From NCBI GenBank assembly GCA_025360015.1, contig JANYCZ010000015.1, positions 1-41,910 of the forward strand: a stretch of DNA of 41,910 nucleotides, in the 5' to 3' direction. Source of the DNA: Verrucomicrobiota bacterium (GTDB lineage Bacteria > Verrucomicrobiota > Verrucomicrobiia > Verrucomicrobiales > Verrucomicrobiaceae). Positions within the stretch are counted from its first letter, which is position 1. The number at the start of each line of letters is the position of its first letter. This document shows, one piece after another, positions 24,535 to 32,841 of this stretch. The translations under genes and the position numbers were made by a program. A model generated the notes under the pieces. The model worked only from the letters and a program-made list of their open reading frames with translations, was not told where the DNA came from and ran no database searches.

Positions 24535-24849
24535 TCAAAGCCCGGCGGCACCGCCGATGGCCGTCCCAGCTTTGGCTGGAGGCGTGATCACAGCCCCGGG
24601 AGGCGAAAGCGTGGGCTCCAGTTCCGAAGGCACTTGGACGGGCGGAGGGATCACCGGCGTCAATTGAGGGGGCGCAGGCGATGCCGACACGGGAATCCGC
24701 GCAGATGCCGGTGGCATCGGGTAAGACGGCGCGTAGCGCGCGTCCTGAGCCTTGATCATGAACCAGAACAGAAACGCCAGCACCAGGGAGACGATTTTCT
24801 CCCGCCAGTTGCGCGTGACGAGTTCTTTAACTTGATGCCCCCAGTTCAT
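24535..24849 (-). CDS. CdaR/YbbR-like membrane stub with proline-rich tail
   Basis: A 104-residue protein. Residues about 4-31 (VKELVTRNWREKIVSLVLAF then LFWFMIKAQ) look like the N-terminal membrane anchor of CdaR/YbbR proteins, which hold the CdaA regulator at the membrane. The YbbR beta repeats that should follow are missing. Instead there is a low-complexity Pro/Ala/Ser tail (PPASARIPVSASPAPPQLTP, then PPPVQVPSELEPTLSPPG). The start at 24849 overlaps the end of cdaA by 23 bp. Position between cdaA and glmM supports the CdaR link. It may be a degenerate or reduced CdaR; it could also be a lineage-specific anchor. The CdaR assignment is inference. Confidence 0.65.
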   Translation of the reverse strand: MNWGHQVKELVTRNWREKIVSLVLAFLFWFMIKAQDARYAPSYPMPPASARIPVSASPAPPQLTPVIPPPVQVPSELEPTLSPPGAVITPPAKAGTAIGGAAGL

Positions 24850-25633
24850 GACTGCCCTCCGTTGCGGATTCTGCACCGGCTTCTGCGCCTTCGGTGAGAA
24901 TCTCATTGATGCGCTGCCGCAGTTCCTCCGGCTCCAGATCGTGTTCCAGCTTGCCTCGAAAACACAGCGAGAGCGCCCCCGTCTCCTCAGAAACGACCAG
25001 TGCGATCGCGTCCGTCTCCTCCGAGATGCCCATGCCGGCACGATGCCGCAGGCCGATGGCCCGGTCCTGAATCTCACGCTGGCTCACGGGAAAAACACAG
25101 CCCGCAGCCGAGATGCGCCCTTGATCAATGATGGCCCCACCGTCATGCAGCGAGGTCTTCGGCTGGAAAATCGTGGTGACCAGCTCATTGGAGATCACCG
25201 CATCCAGTTCCACGCCAGACTCCGCATACGGCTTGAGATCAATCCCACGCTTCAGGGCAAACAGCGCCCCGCAGCGGCGTGACGAGAGCTGCTGCATCGC
25301 CTCCATCAGCACATCCAGCGCCTCGGGGTCAGGCCGGTTGAAGGAAAAAATACGGCTGCTCCCCAGCTCCGCCAGCACGCGGCGCAGCTCCGGCTGAAAG
25401 ATGATGACCAGCGCGATGGCCAGAAAGACCGAAAAGCGCTGCAGCAGACTGCTGATGACGGACAGCTCCAGCAGCAGCGACAGCAGCGCGAGGCTGAGCA
25501 GCAGCACCAGCAGTCCTGTCAAAATGCGTGCGCCACGCGTGGCACGGAAAAACAGATACCCATGGTACGCCAGCGCGGCGAGGATCAAAATCTCCACGCC
25601 GTCGCGCCAGTGCTCTGTCAGAAAGTTCCACAT
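24827..25633 (-). CDS. cdaA: membrane diadenylate cyclase
   Basis: A 268-residue enzyme that makes cyclic di-AMP from two ATP. Three N-terminal transmembrane helices (about residues 13-25, 36-58 and 66-80) are followed by a DisA_N/DAC domain. The catalytic DGGAI at 164-168 corresponds to the DGA motif, and RHRAG at 196-200 to RHRAA, with Gly replacing the last Ala. SEETDAIALVVSEETG follows as in the family. The C-terminus is acidic (EGAEAGAESATEG). The start at 25633 (MWNFLTEHW) fits the family length; the 34-residue extension to 25735 is rejected. It is first in the cluster with the CdaR-like stub and glmM, and divergent from priA. Confidence 0.92.
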   Translation of the reverse strand: MWNFLTEHWRDGVEILILAALAYHGYLFFRATRGARILTGLLVLLLSLALLSLLLELSVISSLLQRFSVFLAIALVIIFQPELRRVLAELGSSRIFSFNRPDPEALDVLMEAMQQLSSRRCGALFALKRGIDLKPYAESGVELDAVISNELVTTIFQPKTSLHDGGAIIDQGRISAAGCVFPVSQREIQDRAIGLRHRAGMGISEETDAIALVVSEETGALSLCFRGKLEHDLEPEELRQRINEILTEGAEAGAESATEGSHELGASS

Positions 25634-25729
25634 GCCGTTCACTCCGTGCTGCTGCATGCAAACCATCGCACGGGGCAGATTGTTTCTCAAAAGAAGAATC
25701 GTTTTGGCCTGTGATTCACGGCGGCTAGG

Positions 25730-28072
25730 ATGCACCGCATGCCACCACGCAGCCCAAACACCGTCCCCCCGCCAAAACAGACGGATCTGTTTGGCGCGCC
25801 TGCAGCTGTGGCTGTCGCGCCGCAGGTGGCCGTGCCCATCGCCCGCGTTCAGCTCGAAGGCGCAGCCGCCATGGAGCTCGACTACGCCATCCCCGAGAGC
25901 CTGGCAGACAAGATCGTCGTGGGATCACGCGTCATGGTCCCGCTGCAAAACCGGCGGATGAACGCGGTGGTGCTCGAACTTCTGGGCGACTCCCCGCATC
26001 GTGGCCGGCTCAAGGAGGTCGCCTCCATTGTGGCCCAGCGCCCCATGTTCACCCCCGGCCTGCTCAAACTCGCACGCTGGATCGCGGAATACTACCTCGT
26101 CTCCGTCCACACCGTGCTGCGCACCATGCTGCCCCAGGCCGTGCGGGACAAACCGGGCAGTTTCGTGATGGACAGCCATCTCAAGCTCCTGCGCGAGCCG
26201 CCGCCGGACGAGTTTGAAAAACTGCGCCACAAAGCACCCATGCAGGCCCGCGTAATCGACATCCTGCGCAGTTACCACGGAGAAGCGACCCTGAGCCAGA
26301 TCCGCAAAGACGTCCCCCGCGCAGCCTCCGTCCTCAAGCCCCTGCTCAAAGCCGGCTGGATCACCCGCAGCGAGGTGCGTGTGGAGCGCGATCCCTTTCA
26401 TGACGAGGCCTTTCTGCCCAGTCAGGCCCTCACCTTCACGGACGAGCAGCAAGCCGCTTACACCCGCGTCGCCGCAGCGATTGATTCCACCGAACCGACC
26501 AAACCCATCCTCCTGCACGGCATCACTGGCAGCGGCAAGACGGAGGTCTATCTTCAGGCCATCGCCCGTGTCATTGAGCGCGGCGGCACGGCGCTGGTGC
26601 TGGTGCCGGAGATCGCACTGACCCCGCAGACCATCGAGCGCTTCAAGGCGCGCTTCTCTGACCACACCGAGCGCATCGCCGTCCTGCACAGCCATTTGAG
26701 CGATGGCGAGCGCCACGACGAGTGGTTCAAAATTCACGAAGACCGCGCCGACATCGTCATCGGTGCCCGCAGCGCCATTTTCGCGCCACTGGAGCGCCTC
26801 GGCATCATCATTGTGGATGAGGAGCATGAGCCCTCGTTCAAGCAGGACGAAAAGCCGCGCTACCACGCACGGGATGTCGCCGTGGTGCGCGGCAGCATCG
26901 AAAAATGCGTCGTCCTTCTCGGCAGCGCCACGCCGAGCCTCGAATCCTTCGAAAACGCCACCAGCGGCAAGTACGAACTGCTCAAGCTGCTGCAGCGCAC
27001 CGACGGCCGCACCCTGCCGCTGATCCGCATCGTGGACATGCGCATGGAGCGGCGCAAAGGCACCGGCACCACCGTGGCGAATGCCAGCATCCTCTCGGAA
27101 AGACTGCGCGCGGCCATCACCTCGCGGCTGGAGAAAAAAGAGCAGACCATCCTGTTTTTAAACCGCCGCGGCTTCAACACCTCCCTGACCTGTGTGGCCT
27201 GCGGTGAAACGGTTCAGTGCCAGGACTGCAGCATCCCGATGACCCTGCACAAACACGAAAACCGCCTCGTCTGCCACGTCTGCGGTGCCCGGCGGCTGCC
27301 GCCGACGAAATGCCCTTCCTGCCAGGAGCCGGGGCTGAAATTCGCCGGCTTCGGCACCGAGCGCGTCGAAACCGTCGTGCGCGAAGTGTTTCCCCAGGCC
27401 CGCGTCGCCCGGGTAGACACGGACACCATTCAGCGCAAAAACCAGCTCCGCGACCTCCTGCGGGATTTCCGCGCCCAGAAGCTGGATCTCCTGATCGGCA
27501 CGCAGATGATCGCCAAAGGTCTCGATTTCCCCAATGTCACGCTGGTCGGCGTGCTGAATGCCGATCTGGCGCTCAATCTGCCGGACTTCCGCGCGGCGGA
27601 ACGCACCCTGCAGCTCCTGGTGCAGGTCGCCGGCCGCGCCGGACGGGGCGAGGTCAAAGGCGAGGTCGTGGTGCAAACCTACGCCCCGCACAGCCCGGCG
27701 GTCCAGTTTTCCCGTCACAACGACTTCGAGGGCTTTGCCCAGCAGGAACTGGAGCAGCGGCGCGCCTTTCACTACCCTCCGTACACCCACGTCGTCATCC
27801 TTGCCAGCCGTGGCAAACACCAGGCCATGGCGGAATTTGCCCTGCAAACACTGCACCGCCGCCTTTTGGAAGTTCTGACCGCAGACGTGCTCATGGGCGA
27901 GCCCGCCCCCTGCGCCATGGCCAAGGCCCACGGGCAGTTTCGTTACCAGCTCCTGCTGCGGGCGGCCAAAATCCGCCCTCTGTGCCGTCAAATTCAGCAG
28001 GTGCTGCAGGCCACCACCCTCCCGGCGGATGTCATTGTGACCTGGGATGTCGATCCCGTGTCACTTTTGTGA
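25730..28072 (+). CDS. priA: primosomal replication restart helicase PriA
   Basis: A 780-residue 3'-5' helicase that reloads the replisome at stalled forks. The N-terminal DNA-binding domain follows a 35-residue Pro-rich leader. A winged helix lies near 150-230. Walker A GITGSGKTEVY is near 263-273 and Walker B DEEHEP near 361. Eight cysteines bind two zincs in a CxxC...CxxC array about 487-535 (CVACGETVQCQDC, CHVCGARR, CPSC). The helicase motif GTQMIAKGLDFP is present. A second in-frame ATG at 25739 is possible. The gap to the divergent cdaA start is 96 bp; the lipoprotein gene follows after 74 bp. Confidence 0.95.
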   Translation: MHRMPPRSPNTVPPPKQTDLFGAPAAVAVAPQVAVPIARVQLEGAAAMELDYAIPESLADKIVVGSRVMVPLQNRRMNAVVLELLGDSPHRGRLKEVASIVAQRPMFTPGLLKLARWIAEYYLVSVHTVLRTMLPQAVRDKPGSFVMDSHLKLLREPPPDEFEKLRHKAPMQARVIDILRSYHGEATLSQIRKDVPRAASVLKPLLKAGWITRSEVRVERDPFHDEAFLPSQALTFTDEQQAAYTRVAAAIDSTEPTKPILLHGITGSGKTEVYLQAIARVIERGGTALVLVPEIALTPQTIERFKARFSDHTERIAVLHSHLSDGERHDEWFKIHEDRADIVIGARSAIFAPLERLGIIIVDEEHEPSFKQDEKPRYHARDVAVVRGSIEKCVVLLGSATPSLESFENATSGKYELLKLLQRTDGRTLPLIRIVDMRMERRKGTGTTVANASILSERLRAAITSRLEKKEQTILFLNRRGFNTSLTCVACGETVQCQDCSIPMTLHKHENRLVCHVCGARRLPPTKCPSCQEPGLKFAGFGTERVETVVREVFPQARVARVDTDTIQRKNQLRDLLRDFRAQKLDLLIGTQMIAKGLDFPNVTLVGVLNADLALNLPDFRAAERTLQLLVQVAGRAGRGEVKGEVVVQTYAPHSPAVQFSRHNDFEGFAQQELEQRRAFHYPPYTHVVILASRGKHQAMAEFALQTLHRRLLEVLTADVLMGEPAPCAMAKAHGQFRYQLLLRAAKIRPLCRQIQQVLQATTLPADVIVTWDVDPVSLL

Positions 28073-28146
28073 ATTATCCTTTGGAGAATTGAAGAATCGA
28101 AGGGAACGTTGACATCAAGCGTCCAGATTCAATATTGCCCCCCTTC

Positions 28147-28641
28147 ATGACGAAAGAGACACGTACCTCCTGCTTCCGCCTTGGATGCCTTGCCATCCTG
28201 GCCTTCGCTCTTTCGGCGTGCGGTGGTTCCATCAAAGGCCCCGGCGGCACGATCTCCAAGGTGAAGTACTATCATCTGATGCCGTTCTTCACGCCACAGA
28301 CGACGAACACGACGATTCTGTTTGAACGCCAGCATTACATTTACGGTGCGGTTTCCAAGAAGGACGTCGTTAACCGCTTCGGCCATTATTACGCCTTCTT
28401 CTGGAAGACCGATGACCGCTCCGGCCCGGTGACTGTGCGCCTCGAATACATGCAGGCGCAATCCGGCCTTCGCAAATATTCCCAGGAACAGGTGGTCGAA
28501 GACATCCGCCGCAGCAATATTTCCAAATTCCAAGTCACCGGCCCGGAATACCAAAAACACGGGCGTGTGCTCGCATGGCGCGTCAGCGTCCTGCGAGGCA
28601 AAGAAGAGCTGGTCAGCCAGCAATCCGCGCTCTGGAACTAA
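28147..28641 (+). CDS. lipoprotein of unknown function
   Basis: A 164-residue protein with a type II signal peptide: basic start MTKETRTSCFRLG, hydrophobic LAILAFALSAC and a lipobox LSAC (Cys at about residue 25), followed by GGSIKG. The mature part is a compact alpha/beta unit with strands VKYYHLMPFF, NTTILFERQHYIYG, VTVRLEYMQAQSG and a C-terminal VLAWRVSVLRGKEELV strand pair. I do not recognise the family. ATG at 28147 is chosen over 28135 because it leaves a standard signal peptide. It sits 11 bp upstream of the STAS gene and may share its transcript. Confidence 0.75.
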   Translation: MTKETRTSCFRLGCLAILAFALSACGGSIKGPGGTISKVKYYHLMPFFTPQTTNTTILFERQHYIYGAVSKKDVVNRFGHYYAFFWKTDDRSGPVTVRLEYMQAQSGLRKYSQEQVVEDIRRSNISKFQVTGPEYQKHGRVLAWRVSVLRGKEELVSQQSALWN

Positions 28642-28652
28642 CCCCGCGACGC

Positions 28653-29192
28653 ATGACTCCTCCCACTCATATTCTTGTTGGCACCATCGGACGCGTGTTC
28701 TGGATGAGGGTGGATGGCCGAGGCACCTTTCAAAACAGCCTCCAGGCCAAAAAAGCGCTTCAGCGCGTGGTTTCACAGGGCATGCGCAATCTCGTCGTCG
28801 ATCTGGAACGCTGCCCGATGATGGACTCCACCTTTCTCGGCATGCTGACCGGTGCCGCCTTGAACCTCCGTGAATCCGACGGCGGCGGCTCGCTCAGCGT
28901 CGTCAATGCCAACCAGCGCAATCTGCAGCTCCTCACCAGCCTTGGCCTGGACCACATTCTGGAGCTCGACCGTGACGGCAAGCTCTGGGAGGCGGAACGC
29001 AAGGAAGTCTGCGATGCGCTGCAGAACTGCGGCGAATCCACCGCCGATTGCAAAGAGGCGCAGACCCAGCACGTCCTCTCCGCCCATCAGGCCCTGGCGG
29101 ATGTGAGCGAAGCCAATGAAAGCCGCTTTCATGATGTCATCGAATTTTTGGAAAAAGAGCTGGAGGCTGGCACATCCGCCGTTCCCGCCTAG
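28653..29192 (+). CDS. STAS-domain anti-sigma factor antagonist-like protein
   Basis: A 179-residue protein. Residues about 6-105 form a STAS domain: VGTIGRVFWMRVDGRGTF, LVVDLERCPMMDSTFLGML with the phosphorylatable Ser in MMDSTFLG (about residue 71), LSVVNANQRNLQLLTSLGL. The Ser is normally phosphorylated by an RsbW/SpoIIAB-type kinase and released by a PP2C phosphatase. The last ~70 residues (EVCDALQNCGESTADCKEAQ to the end) are an extra helical tail not found in minimal antagonists. The next gene, 36 bp on, encodes a PP2C phosphatase that fits as its activator. No kinase gene is in view. Confidence 0.85.
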   Translation: MTPPTHILVGTIGRVFWMRVDGRGTFQNSLQAKKALQRVVSQGMRNLVVDLERCPMMDSTFLGMLTGAALNLRESDGGGSLSVVNANQRNLQLLTSLGLDHILELDRDGKLWEAERKEVCDALQNCGESTADCKEAQTQHVLSAHQALADVSEANESRFHDVIEFLEKELEAGTSAVPA

Positions 29193-29228
29193 GCGCCACC
29201 CGGATGAGCCGGGCCGCCGTTTACTCCC

Positions 29229-30677
29229 ATGATCATCGCACTCCTGGTCCTGATCGTACTGCTGATGACGGCGGGACTGGTGATGCTGGCAAAAATTGCG
29301 CGGCAGCAAAGGCATGCCATCGCCGCCCTCCGGGCTGAGGAGGAGGCCATCGTGGCCGAGGAACGGCGCATGTTTCACTACCTGCACGATCTCGGTGAGG
29401 CCATCTGGCGCGATGACCAGCAGGCTTCGATGTACCGCCTGATTGTCGAGGGGGCCATCCGCGTGACGCAGAGCACCGGCGGCGCTCTCTACCTCTATGA
29501 CGAAGCCTCGCAGCAGCTCGTGCCGCGCCACTACTCCGACTTTTGCGCCCCCCTCATCAGCCTGCCTGAGCGCGTGCGGCAGCAGATGAAGGAAAATTCT
29601 GCCACCCTCCTCAGCACGCTGCGCATGCACGCAGAAACGGTGAAGTCAGGCCTGCTCGGTGGCGTTTTCATGCAGCAAAAAACCGAATTGCTGCCGGATC
29701 TCGGCGCTGATCCCCGCCTCGGAGAGCACCTCGTTCCCTCCCAGCAGCATGTCACCGCCATGATCGGTCCCCTGAGCTTTGGCACGCGCAGGCTCGGCAT
29801 TCTCGCCGTCACCTCCCCCAAGGAAGGCCGCAGCTACAACGCCAACGACTTCGAGGTCTTCAACTCCCTCATTGAGCAGTCCGCCTTCGCCTTGGCCAAT
29901 GCCATGTCGCATCAGGAAGCGGCCAAGAACCGCATGGATCAGCAGGAACTGCAAACCGCCAGTCAGATCCAAAAGGTCCTGCTGCCAGAGCGCGATCCAC
30001 AGGTGCCGGGCTTCATCATCGCCGGCAAAAACATCCCGGCCCGCACGCTCAGCGGGGATTACTTTGATTATTTCAATCTGCCTGACGGCCGCTTTGGCGC
30101 CGTCATCGCCGATGTTTCTGGCAAAGGCCTCGGTGCCGCCATGATCACCGTCATGTGTCGTACCCTGATGCGCGCCAATGCGAACAGTTCAGCCTCTCCC
30201 AGCGCCGTACTCGGTGCCGTCAATCGCCAGATCGCGCCGGACATCCGTGAGGACATGTTCATCACCATGTCCTACGTCGTGGTGGAGCAGGACGGCTCCA
30301 GGCTCACCCTCTCCCGCGCCGGCCACAACGCGGCACTGGTCTGGCGCAAAGCCACCGGCAAGGTCGAGGCGATTCACCCTCCGGGGCTCGGCGTCGGCAT
30401 CGACAAAGGTTCGGTCTTTGAACGTGTCACCAAGGACGCCAGCTTCGAGATGCAGACCGGCGACACCCTCCTGCTCTACACCGACGGCGTCAACGAGGCC
30501 ATGGACCCCAAAGGCATCGAATTTGGCGAGGAGCGCGTGGAGGAAGAACTCGCCAAACACGCCCCGAACGGACCCAAGGCGGTCATCGGCGGCATCATCC
30601 TTGATTTGGAGCACTTTTTGAAGGGCAGGCGCTCGCATGACGACATCACCTTGATTGCCATGCAGAAGACGGCATAG
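29229..30677 (+). CDS. membrane GAF-PP2C (SpoIIE/RsbU-type) phosphatase
   Basis: A 482-residue protein with an N-terminal membrane helix (IIALLVLIVLLMTAGLVMLA, residues 2-21), a helical linker, a GAF domain about 60-220 (YRLIVEGAIRVTQSTGGALYL ... GTRRLGILAVTSP) and a C-terminal PP2C-type Ser/Thr phosphatase domain about 245-482. The metal-binding DxSGKG (VIADVSGKGLGAAM), GDYFDYF and DGVNEA with the final DDITLI motif are intact. This type dephosphorylates STAS antagonists, and the STAS gene lies just upstream. The GAF domain likely senses a small ligand or another signal. grpE follows after 30 bp. Confidence 0.9.
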   Translation: MIIALLVLIVLLMTAGLVMLAKIARQQRHAIAALRAEEEAIVAEERRMFHYLHDLGEAIWRDDQQASMYRLIVEGAIRVTQSTGGALYLYDEASQQLVPRHYSDFCAPLISLPERVRQQMKENSATLLSTLRMHAETVKSGLLGGVFMQQKTELLPDLGADPRLGEHLVPSQQHVTAMIGPLSFGTRRLGILAVTSPKEGRSYNANDFEVFNSLIEQSAFALANAMSHQEAAKNRMDQQELQTASQIQKVLLPERDPQVPGFIIAGKNIPARTLSGDYFDYFNLPDGRFGAVIADVSGKGLGAAMITVMCRTLMRANANSSASPSAVLGAVNRQIAPDIREDMFITMSYVVVEQDGSRLTLSRAGHNAALVWRKATGKVEAIHPPGLGVGIDKGSVFERVTKDASFEMQTGDTLLLYTDGVNEAMDPKGIEFGEERVEEELAKHAPNGPKAVIGGIILDLEHFLKGRRSHDDITLIAMQKTA

Positions 30678-30707
30678 TCGCGGCCCCCCAAAACCCCGCG
30701 AAATCCT

Positions 30708-31274
30708 ATGACCGAGCCGAGTCCCGATACGACGCAGCAATTCCCTTTTGAAGAAGTTCCCAATCCTGAAGCCGCCACCCCGGCGGAGGAGACGGCACCG
30801 CTTGACCCCATGACGGCGCTGGCCTTGGAGGCCGAACGCTGGAAAGACATGGCCTACCGCAGCCAGGCGGAGCTGGACAATTTCCGCAAACGCTCCGCCC
30901 GTGAGGCCCAGGAAACCCGCGCCTACGCCAATGGCGATCTGCTGCGCGCCTTGTGCCCCATCCTCGATAATTTCGACATGGGTCTCGAAGCTGCCCGCCA
31001 GGAGTCCGAGAAGTCCATGGTCTTCATGGGCATGAGCATGGTGAACCGCCAGATTCAGGACTTCTTGCGTGACAATGGCGCTCTTGAGATCGAAGCCCAG
31101 GGCAAAATCTTTGACCCCAATCTTCACGAAGCCGTCGCCCAGGAAGCCAGCACTTCCGTCCCTGAAGGCACCGTCATTCGTGTCACCCGCCGTGGCTACA
31201 AGCTCAAGGACCGCCTCCTGCGCGCCGCTAGCGTCATCGTTTCCAGTGGTCCCCCTGCCGCCGCAGAGGCGTAA
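30708..31274 (+). CDS. grpE: DnaK nucleotide exchange factor GrpE
   Basis: A 188-residue co-chaperone that drives ADP release from DnaK. An acidic, Pro-rich N-terminus precedes the long dimer helix (LEAERWKDMAYRSQAELDNF then RKRSAREAQETRAYAN) and the C-terminal beta domain, with the conserved LPILDNFD-like CPILDNFDMGLE and FDPNLHEAV motifs. The start ATG follows a gap of 30 bp after the phosphatase gene. dnaJ follows 18 bp downstream, giving a grpE-dnaJ pair without dnaK or hrcA in this window. No CIRCE repeat was seen upstream. Confidence 0.94.
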   Translation: MTEPSPDTTQQFPFEEVPNPEAATPAEETAPLDPMTALALEAERWKDMAYRSQAELDNFRKRSAREAQETRAYANGDLLRALCPILDNFDMGLEAARQESEKSMVFMGMSMVNRQIQDFLRDNGALEIEAQGKIFDPNLHEAVAQEASTSVPEGTVIRVTRRGYKLKDRLLRAASVIVSSGPPAAAEA

Positions 31275-31292
31275 CCCCCTTTCCACACTGTT

Positions 31293-32453
31293 ATGGCCGA
31301 CAAACGAGATTATTACGAAGTCCTTGGCGTCTCCCGCGACGTCACGGCCGAGGATTTGAAAAAAGCCTACCGCAAGCTCGCGGTAAAGTTTCACCCCGAC
31401 AAAAACCCGGACGACAAATCGGCCGAAGGCAAATTCAAGGAAGTCGGCGAAGCCTACGACGTCCTCAGCGACGATCAAAAACGCGCTGCCTATGACCGCT
31501 ACGGCCACGCCGCCTTTGCCGGCGGCATGGGCGGCCCGTCCGCCGGTGGTGGCGGCTTCCACGATCCCTTCGACATCTTCCGCGACGTCTTCGGCGGCGG
31601 CGGTGGCGGTGGCATCTTTGAGCAGTTCTTCGGCGGTGGCGGCGGTGGTGGGGCTGGCGGTCGTCGTCGCGACGGTCCCCAGCGCGGCAGCGATCTGCGC
31701 TACGGCATGGAGATCTCCCTCGAAGACGCTGCGCATGGCGTGGAGCGTGAGATCGAGTACGAACGCAGCGCCTCATGCAAAATCTGTTCCGGCTCCGGAT
31801 CCGCCAGCGGTGGCGGTAAAAAAACCTGCCGCACCTGCGGCGGCGTCGGCCAGGTCATCAGTTCGCGTGGCTTCTTCCAGATTCAGCAGACCTGCCCGGA
31901 TTGCAGCGGCAGCGGCGAGATGATCAGCGATCCCTGCCGCAACTGCAGCGGCACCGGGCGTTCCAAGGAACGCACCAAAGTGCGCGTCAAAGTGCCTGCG
32001 GGCATCGAAGACGGCTCCCGTCTGCGCTCCACCGGCAACGGGGATCTCGGCGTCAAGAACGGCCCTGCCGGCGATCTCTACATCGTCGTCCAAGTCAAAG
32101 CGCATGAGATCTTCGAGCGCGAAGGCAGCGACCTCCACTGCGACATCCCGCTTTCGTTTGGCACCGCAGCTCTCGGTGGTGAGCTCACCGTCCCCACCAT
32201 GGAGTCCAAAGCCTCCGTCAAAGTGCCCGCCGGCACCCAAAACGGCACCACCTTCCGCCTGCGCGGCAAAGGCATGAAAATCCTCGGCGAAGACCGCCAT
32301 GGCGACCTCTACGTCCACGTCCAGATCGCCGTGCCCACCAAGCTCAATGCCGAACAGCGCGAGAAACTCGACGAATTCGCCAAATCCCTCGGCGAACAAA
32401 CCTCTCCCATGGAAGAGACCTTCTTCGAGAAAGCGAAGAAGTTTTTCCGCTAA
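31293..32453 (+). CDS. dnaJ: chaperone DnaJ (Hsp40)
   Basis: A 386-residue type I Hsp40 co-chaperone. The J domain (residues 1-70) has the essential HPD in VKFHPDKN. A Gly/Phe-rich linker, about 75-127, is very Gly-rich (GGGGGGG runs). Four CxxCxGxG zinc repeats follow: [32 protein letters not shown], all intact. The C-terminal substrate-binding domains end at KKFFR. It pairs with grpE and should present unfolded clients to DnaK encoded elsewhere. A hairpin-rich 388-bp gap follows. Confidence 0.96.
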   Translation: MADKRDYYEVLGVSRDVTAEDLKKAYRKLAVKFHPDKNPDDKSAEGKFKEVGEAYDVLSDDQKRAAYDRYGHAAFAGGMGGPSAGGGGFHDPFDIFRDVFGGGGGGGIFEQFFGGGGGGGAGGRRRDGPQRGSDLRYGMEISLEDAAHGVEREIEYERSASCKICSGSGSASGGGKKTCRTCGGVGQVISSRGFFQIQQTCPDCSGSGEMISDPCRNCSGTGRSKERTKVRVKVPAGIEDGSRLRSTGNGDLGVKNGPAGDLYIVVQVKAHEIFEREGSDLHCDIPLSFGTAALGGELTVPTMESKASVKVPAGTQNGTTFRLRGKGMKILGEDRHGDLYVHVQIAVPTKLNAEQREKLDEFAKSLGEQTSPMEETFFEKAKKFFR

Positions 32454-32841
32454 CAGAGCCTCTGCTCGTCCTGAGTGACAGCGCGTGGCACCTTGGCCGC
32501 GCCAACGGCGTGAAGGATTCGGCCCAGGGCGGCCGAGCCTTGGCGAGCGCTGCCCTGGGACAAAAGCGACCCCACCGCGCCCAAGGTCGCGCCCTGATTG
32601 GGCGGGGGAGAATAGGCGCGGTCCTCATCGTGCTCTATGGCCGCATGACTGCCGCACCCCCTTGGGCCTTCCTCTCCGGCCAATTTGTCCATTCTCAGTT
32701 TTCAGTTCCCAGTTTATAATTCCGCACGCGCCGAACGCCGCCTTCAACTGAGTGCCATTCACCCCCTCATTTGACCCCTCCGAGGGACATGTGGCTTGCG
32801 ACGACGCCATCCCTTCACATGATCGAGTCCTCCCCAAACTC
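32454..32841. other. non-coding gap dnaJ - ctaB
   Basis: This 388-bp stretch holds no convincing gene. Near its left end CCCAGGGC (32523-32530) and GCCCTGGG (32552-32559) form an 8-bp stem with a 21-nt loop, within a GC-rich block that resembles an interspersed palindromic element. The right half drops in GC and contains the promoter at 32692-32720. The remaining 121 bp is the probable ctaB leader. Confidence 0.6.
32692..32720 (+). promoter_or_regulatory. sigma70-type promoter for ctaB operon
   Basis: TTCTCA (32692-32697, 4 of 6) is followed by a 17-bp spacer and a perfect TATAAT (32715-32720). It lies in an AT-rich patch of an otherwise GC-rich gap and points towards ctaB. The predicted leader is about 115 nt. 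Confidence 0.6.

Noticed and set aside
24850..25077. 76-residue N-terminal extension of the CdaR-like stub
   Set aside because: Overlaps the conserved end of cdaA in another frame and is Arg/Ser-rich; the membrane anchor starts at the later ATG.
31560..31680. Possible simple repeat or frameshift in the Gly-rich part of dnaJ
   Set aside because: The GGC-rich run is the normal G/F linker and the frame continues into intact zinc motifs.
30189..31736. 515-codon minus-strand frame across the phosphatase, grpE and dnaJ
   Set aside because: Overlaps three well supported plus-strand genes and shows only Gly/Ala/Val-rich low complexity.
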